From Chlorogloeopsis sp. ULAP01 (GTDB taxonomy: Bacteria; Cyanobacteriota; Cyanobacteriia; Cyanobacteriales; Nostocaceae): a stretch of 64,000 nucleotides of DNA. How positions within the stretch are numbered: the stretch's first letter is position 1; every line of letters begins with the position of its first letter. The stretch lies in the NCBI RefSeq assembly GCF_030381805.1, contig NZ_JAUDRH010000015.1, positions 194,522 to 258,521 of the forward strand, written 5' to 3'. This document shows, one piece after another, positions 58,427 through 64,000 of the stretch. A program made the translations under genes and the position numbers. The notes beneath the pieces are model-generated. The model was given only the letters and a program-made list of their open reading frames with translations, had not been told where the DNA came from and did not search any database.

Positions 58427-59263
58427 TTCATCAAACAATTCTGCTGAGATTTCTCCTTCTGCTACTTTTGTCACAGCACCCGTCATTGAAATCATAAAAT
58501 CGTCGTTTACTTCTATCGAAATCACACCACCAGGCATTTGCACGGTAATTGAGGGATCACACAAACCAAGTTTATGTGCCACTGCTGCTGCTGCACTGCT
58601 GCTACTACCTGATGCTAAGGTGTAACCAGCGCCCCGCTCCCATATTTCAATTTGGATACTGTTTCGATTCAGTACTTTCATGAACTGAACATTGGTACGA
58701 TTGGGAAAGAAAGGATGAACTTCTAAAAGCTGCCCATACTGTTTTGCGATCGCTGGCGTAATTTCGGAGAGAGGAATCACGCAATGTGGATTCCCAATTG
58801 TGGCAGCACAAAAGGAAAACGTGCGATCACAACAATTGATCTGCTCTTGAATTACTTCTCTGCGATCGCCTATAACTGGGATTTCATCGCTCCAAAAACT
58901 AACTTTTCCCATTTCTACTTGAACAGTTCTCCCAGCGTCTTTTACCACCGATTGAACCAATCCGCCTAAGGTTTGAATTGAGAATAGTTGTTCGCCAACA
59001 AGTTTCTTATCCCATAGATAGCGAGAAAATATCCGCAAGCCATTACCACTCTTTTCCGCTTCACTGCCATCAGGATTATAAATACGTAATACAAACTGTG
59101 CGGTGTCAGATGGAAGTGGCCCCCACAATATACCATCAGATCCAATCCCAAAATTGCGATGGCAAATAACTCTAATTATCTCTGGGTTTAAGGGAAAGGA
59201 AAAATCTTTAGGATCTAACACCACATAGTCATTGCCAAGAGCGTGATATTTGTAAAACTTCAT
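58391..59263 (-). CDS. DapF-like protein (diaminopimelate epimerase family) with both catalytic Cys replaced by Ser
   Basis: 290 residues, full length for DapF. The fold signatures are present: YHALGNDYVVLDPKDF, FGIGSDGILWGPLP, YNPDGSEAEKSGNG, FPNRTNVQF and ERGAGYTLASGSSSSAAAA. In standard DapF the motifs read as CGNG and ACGTGA, with two Cys that abstract and return the alpha proton. Here both are Ser: Ser72 (AGT at 59048-59050) and Ser218 (TCA at 58610-58612). Other substrate residues (Asn, Glu of ERGAG) are kept. So it is unlikely to be the housekeeping epimerase, and another dapF should exist elsewhere in the genome. Its role is unknown, perhaps a different isomerase or a substrate-binding role. 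Confidence 0.85.
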   Translation of the reverse strand: MKFYKYHALGNDYVVLDPKDFSFPLNPEIIRVICHRNFGIGSDGILWGPLPSDTAQFVLRIYNPDGSEAEKSGNGLRIFSRYLWDKKLVGEQLFSIQTLGGLVQSVVKDAGRTVQVEMGKVSFWSDEIPVIGDRREVIQEQINCCDRTFSFCAATIGNPHCVIPLSEITPAIAKQYGQLLEVHPFFPNRTNVQFMKVLNRNSIQIEIWERGAGYTLASGSSSSAAAAVAHKLGLCDPSITVQMPGGVISIEVNDDFMISMTGAVTKVAEGEISAELFDELNKTINFSLYS

Positions 59264-59366
59264 CTGTTGTGCTTTCCAAAAAGAAAATTTCTATACACGG
59301 TAGCCAAATTTAGTGATTATTATCTAAAAAAGCAGCCACTCTTTACTATTAAATAAACAAAAACAT

Positions 59367-59399
59367 AGATTCCCGACTTATCTCAAAAGCCGGGAATCT
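59367..59399 (-). terminator. Hairpin downstream of the DUF2237 gene
   Basis: AGATTCCCGAC and GCCGGGAATCT are arms of 11 bp with one mismatch. It is related to 10279-10309 (TCCCCGACTT...TCGGGGA). It lies between the DUF2237 stop and the dapF-like start. Confidence 0.6.
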
Positions 59400-59441
59400 T
59401 ATAGGGCAAATTTTATCCTTTAATCTGGTTATTCTACTGAC

Positions 59442-59807
59442 TTACACTTCATCGAGAGCGTGTTGCTTCAATTCATCTAAAGAAACATATTCCAAAGCTG
59501 ATGCGTGAGTGGCTGACAAAATTACAGGTGGTGCAACTCCAGCATCCAATGCTTCTTTCCAACGAGAAGCGCACAAACACCAGCGATCGCCTGGTTTTAA
59601 ACCTGGAAAGTCAAATATGGGAACGGGTGTACTCAAATCGTTTCCCCTTGACTTGGTAAATGCCAGGAACTCTTCTGTGAGTTGTGCGCAGACAACATGA
59701 GCACCAATATCACCCGCACCTGTGTTACATATTCCATCTCGGTAAAAACCTGTCATTGGCGAGGTGCAACAAATATCTAATGGTTTTCCAAGGACATTAT
59801 TTGTCAT
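59442..59807 (-). CDS. DUF2237 family protein
   Basis: 121 residues. NVLGKPLDICCTSPMTGFYR, DGICNTGAGDIGAHVVCAQL and GLKPGDRWCLCASRWKEALD: Cys-rich and typical of DUF2237, known from bacteria and plants without an assigned reaction. It could bind a metal, but this is inference. Upstream of the dapF-like gene, 178 bases apart with a hairpin between. Confidence 0.88.
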   Translation of the reverse strand: MTNNVLGKPLDICCTSPMTGFYRDGICNTGAGDIGAHVVCAQLTEEFLAFTKSRGNDLSTPVPIFDFPGLKPGDRWCLCASRWKEALDAGVAPPVILSATHASALEYVSLDELKQHALDEV

Positions 59808-59900
59808 AGCAATAACTTGTTAATCCAATGCTTTCAATTGGTACATTACCGAGATCCACTACTTTTCGACAAGATTGACATGAGCAAAGTTGAGAAAACA

Positions 59901-60764
59901 TCAATATAAACAATTAGTTTCGCGTAGCAAGTCTCCCAACAATCCTTGATCTCGAATTACTTGTAAATCAGGATCTGTTTTCAGCAGTACCTGAAAATTT
60001 GGATTAATTAGCAGCGCAGACTCAAGGCATTGTGTTGCTAATGAGATATTTCCTAGTTGGGCTGCACAGCAGGCACTGTTATACCAAGCGTATTCATCAT
60101 CTGGTTTGATTTCAATGGCTTCTTGATAGGTTGTAAGTGCAGCTCGATAACGCCCTACATATCTTAATACATCTGCTAGTTTGTAATTAGCCCAGAAATC
60201 ATCTGGTTCTATCACTAAAGCTTCATCGTAACTTTTGATTGCATCATTGTAACGACCTAAATGTCTCAAAGCATCTCCACGCCGAAACCAAGCCCAATAA
60301 TCATCACGACGAATTGATAAAGCTAGATCGTAATCAGCGATCGCCTCTTCGTAACGTCCTAATTGTCGTTTGGCGTCTCCTCGACGAAAATATGACCAGT
60401 AGTCTTTAGGGCGTATTGCCAAAGCCTGATTAAAACTTGCGATCGCTTCTTCAAACAGATCTAAATCTTCTAACAAAATACAGCCTCGGTTGTACAAAGC
60501 CCAATAATCATTAGGACGTACTATCAATGCTCGCTCAAAACTAGCTACCGCCTGTTCATATTCACCTAATTCCCGTAAAACGCTGCCTCGATCGTACCAA
60601 ATCCAGTACCCGTCAAGACAATCTGCTAAAGCTTTGTCGTAACATACAATTGCTTCTGCATAAAGCTCTTGATTATCGAACTGCTTGCCCTGTTCGTACC
60701 AGTACTGCCTGTCTATTGTACCCAGCGTTAGAATATCTGCCCTTGCCCCTGCTGCTTGACTCAT
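59901..60764 (-). CDS. Tetratricopeptide repeat protein
   Basis: 287 residues with at least six TPR units of 34 residues. Each unit carries a YWxWYxRG or WFRRGDALRHLGRYNDAIKS-type motif followed by YDEALVIEPDDFWANYKLA. The repeats include an unusual conserved pair of aromatic residues (DYWALYNRG, DYWSYFRRG, DYWAWFRRG). It should act as a binding scaffold in the cytoplasm. No signal peptide. Partner unknown. About 320 bases separate it from the CHAT gene, which also has TPR-like repeats. Confidence 0.9.
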   Translation of the reverse strand: MSQAAGARADILTLGTIDRQYWYEQGKQFDNQELYAEAIVCYDKALADCLDGYWIWYDRGSVLRELGEYEQAVASFERALIVRPNDYWALYNRGCILLEDLDLFEEAIASFNQALAIRPKDYWSYFRRGDAKRQLGRYEEAIADYDLALSIRRDDYWAWFRRGDALRHLGRYNDAIKSYDEALVIEPDDFWANYKLADVLRYVGRYRAALTTYQEAIEIKPDDEYAWYNSACCAAQLGNISLATQCLESALLINPNFQVLLKTDPDLQVIRDQGLLGDLLRETNCLY

Positions 60765-61083
60765 CTTTGTTGCCCCAAAAAGTTATTGCAGCTACAGAAA
60801 AAATCACCCTCATATATTACCGCGTCTAAGCTTGTTTGGTAACATATTTGATGCAATAATTGACGCAACAATATTCAAATCATAAGTAAAATTCTAGTAG
60901 CAAATTTAGGAAACTCCTTTATCCTATGTTTGCTTTGATGGTGCTGTAGTTCGGTAGCAGAGATTCTATTAGCAGCAATAGCTTATAGCAAATCGACATA
61001 GACATTTGGTTTCAAAATTCTGGGATAGTATCTCAATCAATAATTTTAATCCAAAATCCAAAATCCAAAATCCAAAATTGGTA
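60765..61083. repeat. Intergenic region with ATCCAAA tandem repeats
   Basis: ATCCAAAATCCAAAATCCAA units at 61049-61075, ending 9 nt before the stop of the CHAT gene (61084). The rest is A/T-rich DNA without a gene. Confidence 0.65.
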
Positions 61084-63639
61084 TTATGATTCCCCTTCTT
61101 GAGATGGGGAAGAGGGTAGCTGAAGGAGCGAGTTCCAATCTTTAACTGCTTTCTGTGGCCATAGCCAATTGTTGGCTAATTTATTAATTTGAAAATGGCT
61201 GGGATCGTCTTTGACTACCATTTGGCGTAGCTTGATGGCTTCATTAAAATATCGCTCTCTTTTAGAAACTGGCTGGTTAAGGGCAGATTTATACAATCCA
61301 ATAGCTAAACCAGCATAGGCAGTCAAAGCATCATGATTAATTTCTTTCGGTGTGGGTGCTATGGCACTGGCAGATGTATTTTGTTGTTTGATAGCTGCAT
61401 TCAATGCCTTGAACCAAGCATCATTAGCACGGTTGATATTACCTTCTGCATAGTAAGCAAAACCTAAGGCATTAGCATATAATAGCGAATCAGGTTCGGC
61501 TTTGACAGCACTTTCCCAATAACGGCGGGCATCATCAATACTATAGTTTTTATCTCCTGTTTGAACTGATTGCCACGCTAACCGTCCCTTCAAAAAGTTA
61601 ACAGATGGATCTTCAATATTATTATTAGGAACAAGAGCTAGAGCCGCTTTAGCATTAGAAAGAGCATTACGATTTAGTAATTCTTCCACAGCTAATAGTC
61701 CCTTTTGCAATTCTCCTTTGCTGACTTTTTCGATCGCATAGGCTGTAACAATTCCGGTTTCCTCTGTTTTTAAATTACGTTCAGAGACATTAGGGTTAGT
61801 TTGAGACTGGACAGTCGGAGTTAATGGTAGATCAGGTAATTGTGACTTTTGGTGACTATTCCACACACTTAAACCAATAACTGCTGCGATCGCACTTACT
61901 CCTACAATCCCAACTCTAGACCAAAATCGACGTTGAGCGCGTTGTCTGAAATTAGGTTTTTGGGGTGGAATGAAATTAACCGATGAGGGAAAAGCATTGC
62001 GCAAATCTCTTGTCAAGTTAGCATCATTTACTAGTGCCTGACGTTCTGCTCCAACTTGACTGTCTTGAGCCGTCTCCTCTGGCAGTTCTGCCCGCAAATT
62101 GCTGCTGAGATTATGATCTGGCGATGTTGCCTGTCCTGAAACCTCTTGGTTGTCAATATTATCTTCCCCAACCTGCTGCACTACTTCCGGTGCGATCGCT
62201 GTTTCCTCATTCGCCACCGTTGATTGTTCTAGTTGGCGCAGCAAATCAGAAACTATAGCAGAATCTTCTGCATAGCCTGGATCGTCATACTCAATTTCAT
62301 CGACTAAATCACCCCAAGTATCTTCACCTAACCAATCACAAGAGTCATCTACCAAACCCGAAGGCATAATTTCATCAATTGGTAAGGGCATATCGGCATC
62401 ATCTGCCCTTGTCAAGAATATGGTTGAGGTGGAGCTTAAAGCCGAATCGTAATCGTTATAAAACTGCCCCATTTGGGGTAAATAAATTTCTGGGTTGAGA
62501 TAACCGTCAAACTCACGTTGGAGATATAAAATTGGTAATGCCCAGTATATCTGGTGCGAACCATAGGCAGAAATTAAGCCTTGGCGTACTCGACTGACAC
62601 ACAAATCTACTGGATATCCTTGAGCAAGATTCCGATAAAACAATTGTGTAAGTGTCAGCGCTACTTCGTCGGGAATGCGCTCTGACATTGCCAAAACCCC
62701 TCTGATCCCCCGCCTCACCAAACTTTCCGTCAAGTTGCGTTCGCCTGTCTCTCCCTGTAGGTTGACAGTGGCTGGGTATGCTCCCAAACAGGAATTAAAT
62801 ACAGCTATTTGAATATTATTATTGACAAGCAAACCGGCTAAATCATCACCACTGAGGACTTCTGTTAAGCCAGTTCTCCGACTGACAAGATAAATTTCAC
62901 CACCATTAGCACCAACATTACTATGACCGGAGTAGTGCAGAACATGGAACCTTCCTTGTTCTAGGGCTTGTGTTAATTCCTCTCGCCCCGGTTGTTCTAG
63001 TAAGGTGAGTTCAATTCTCGGCAGAAAATGGCCAGTTTCGCTGATGCGTGGTGATTGACGGTGAAGTTCCTCTTGCAGTTTGATCGCTTCTTGTTTCAGC
63101 AAATCCAAACGAACTTGATCCGTGGGAGAAGAAATGATCATTAATACTCTGATTCCACCTTCTTCCAGAGGTATGGGCATATTTGTGGATGGTAGCCTAG
63201 ATACCCCATTCATCCCACTTTGATAACGTGAAAAAGCGATGTAAGGGCCTGTTGCTATTGGGCGATCGCCTGCATGCATCACTTCCCAAGGCAGACGTGC
63301 TAACCTGGTATCTTTTAGCCCCAAACGTAAGCGCAGTACTTGTTGGTGATTTTGAGCAATACCCTGGGCAGTAATCCAACTATCTCTGAGAGTGCCTTGA
63401 AACAGCGTATTATAAAGTTGCTGACCTAATGCTACCAAGTTGACAGAGTTGAGTGCGATCGCATCCCCCTGTAACATCGACTTCAAAGGGTCATTCATCA
63501 AATGTCCAGCAGCCGTTAACCAATCAGCTACAGGCCAAGTCACTAATTCTTCTGCCAAAGGCACCCCAGGCGCGACTTGTTCCGTCCGCACTAAGTAGTC
63601 ACTTTGCCCTACTGGAGTTACGGAAAGGTGAAATTCCAT
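61084..63639 (-). CDS. CHAT-domain protein with membrane helix and C-terminal TPR-like region
   Basis: 851 residues. The CHAT (caspase-like) protease domain covers roughly residues 90-400: the catalytic His lies in HVLHYSGHSN (His239) and the catalytic Cys in FNSCLGAYP (Cys284). Both residues are present, so the protease may be active. After an acidic region (residues about 420-560) comes one membrane helix (VGIVGVSAIAAVIGLSVW) and a helical C-terminal region with TPR-like repeats (KAEPDSLLYANALGFAYYAE, then GNINRANDAWFKALNAAIK). The His-Cys domain would be cytoplasmic if the N-terminus is inside. Substrate unknown. Related proteins take part in bacterial immunity or stress, but nothing nearby supports a defence role here. 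Confidence 0.87.
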   Translation of the reverse strand: MEFHLSVTPVGQSDYLVRTEQVAPGVPLAEELVTWPVADWLTAAGHLMNDPLKSMLQGDAIALNSVNLVALGQQLYNTLFQGTLRDSWITAQGIAQNHQQVLRLRLGLKDTRLARLPWEVMHAGDRPIATGPYIAFSRYQSGMNGVSRLPSTNMPIPLEEGGIRVLMIISSPTDQVRLDLLKQEAIKLQEELHRQSPRISETGHFLPRIELTLLEQPGREELTQALEQGRFHVLHYSGHSNVGANGGEIYLVSRRTGLTEVLSGDDLAGLLVNNNIQIAVFNSCLGAYPATVNLQGETGERNLTESLVRRGIRGVLAMSERIPDEVALTLTQLFYRNLAQGYPVDLCVSRVRQGLISAYGSHQIYWALPILYLQREFDGYLNPEIYLPQMGQFYNDYDSALSSTSTIFLTRADDADMPLPIDEIMPSGLVDDSCDWLGEDTWGDLVDEIEYDDPGYAEDSAIVSDLLRQLEQSTVANEETAIAPEVVQQVGEDNIDNQEVSGQATSPDHNLSSNLRAELPEETAQDSQVGAERQALVNDANLTRDLRNAFPSSVNFIPPQKPNFRQRAQRRFWSRVGIVGVSAIAAVIGLSVWNSHQKSQLPDLPLTPTVQSQTNPNVSERNLKTEETGIVTAYAIEKVSKGELQKGLLAVEELLNRNALSNAKAALALVPNNNIEDPSVNFLKGRLAWQSVQTGDKNYSIDDARRYWESAVKAEPDSLLYANALGFAYYAEGNINRANDAWFKALNAAIKQQNTSASAIAPTPKEINHDALTAYAGLAIGLYKSALNQPVSKRERYFNEAIKLRQMVVKDDPSHFQINKLANNWLWPQKAVKDWNSLLQLPSSPSQEGES

Positions 63640-63914
63640 ACAATTAATGTAAAATCAATACTTTTAGTCATCAAATTATTTAAAATGCTCAAATTATGCT
63701 CAAAATTGCTACTCTAAGTAAATCCTAAATAAATTTAAGTTTTTTTTATACATATATCATGCTCATTAGATGCTCAAGTTTATATATCTTCTCTAGTTTA
63801 GATAACTCATTGTATAGGTTGCATAACTCAAAAATGGTACGTCACAATCACTTGCAGCATACCTCATATGTCTTATTCAGTTTTATCCGATAACTTAATC
63901 TATTTGTTTTAGTA
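63640..63914. other. A/T-rich region upstream of the CHAT gene
   Basis: About 275 bases, very A/T-rich, with long T runs near 63740. Contains the presumed CHAT promoter. No gene seen. Confidence 0.45.
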
Positions 63915-64000
63915 ATACTATTTCACGAAAAGGCTGATATGGATGTACCCCACCGCCTACGGCACCTCCCCTTAGTAAGGGGAGGTTGGGAGGGGTTGAA
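63915..64000. mobile_element. MITE-like element, second copy (runs off the window)
   Basis: The 86 bases match 16133-16218 except one: G at 63975 replaces C at 16193. This is the centre of a perfect 21-bp palindrome (CCTCCCCTTA-N-TAAGGGGAGG). The left terminal ATACTATTTCAC is intact; the right end lies beyond the window. Confidence 0.75.

Noticed and set aside
61084..63639. Defence island containing the CHAT protein
   Set aside because: No reverse transcriptase, nuclease, gasdermin-like or Cas gene nearby; neighbours are a TPR protein, DUF2237 and a DapF-like gene.

Overview
The window comes from a filamentous, probably heterocyst-forming, cyanobacterium (Nostocales-like). The evidence is an allophycocyanin alpha-B gene (apcD), a flv4/psiE-like/flv2 flavodiiron operon, cyanobacteria-type DUF3038/DUF4335 and FHA-PBP genes, many GCGATCGC (HIP1) sites, and abundant short tandem repeats such as TAATGAC, CCCTAAT and ATCCAAA between genes. 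I cannot name the genus from sequence alone. No phage, CRISPR array, transposase or rRNA operon was seen. There is one tRNA (Gly-TCC).

Layout. 1-163 is the C-terminus of a LuxR-type regulator. 676-9914 (minus strand) is a complete Wsp-like chemosensory cluster: CheW, CheR-TPR, MCP, CheW, CheA-REC, CheB and a receiver-histidine kinase. Its last gene has a WspR-like receiver joined to a histidine kinase where WspR has GGDEF. Three of the seven genes are broken: CheR and the MCP by single-base frameshifts, the WspD-like CheW by an in-frame TAA. 10.0-14.8 kb holds an M28 peptidase remnant, asnS, two small conserved genes, an RsbW-like ATPase and rlmD. 15-23 kb holds apcD, purL, purF, an ABC permease and apt. 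23-31 kb holds DUF3038/DUF4335, an FHA-PBP1-type enzyme, a repeat-rich secreted protein, lspA and bioY. 31.4-35.4 kb is pstSCAB with a recognisable Pho box. 35.5-39.7 kb is the convergent flv4-psiE-like-flv2 operon. 40-45 kb holds a SAM hydroxide adenosyltransferase-like gene, a Uma2 nuclease, tRNA-Gly and secA. 45-56 kb holds a truncated four-helix-bundle gene, a dihaem cytochrome c, a TetR-methyltransferase operon divergent from a reductase, a MoxR ATPase, ribF, an MBL hydrolase, surE, pheS and recQ. 55.8-64 kb is more accessory: an orphan gene, a GNAT protein, an M50-TPR protein, a DapF-like protein with both catalytic cysteines replaced by serine, DUF2237, a TPR protein and a CHAT-TPR protease-like protein.

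Most genes are housekeeping (purines, flavin, translation, secretion, phosphate, photoprotection). The most notable observations are the WspR-type receiver fused to a kinase within a decaying Wsp cluster; the Cys-less DapF paralogue; intergenic-type repeat DNA apparently inserted in frame in purL and perhaps ribF; a paired palindromic operator in a TetR divergent promoter; and a MITE-like element present twice whose copies differ only at the centre of a perfect palindrome.
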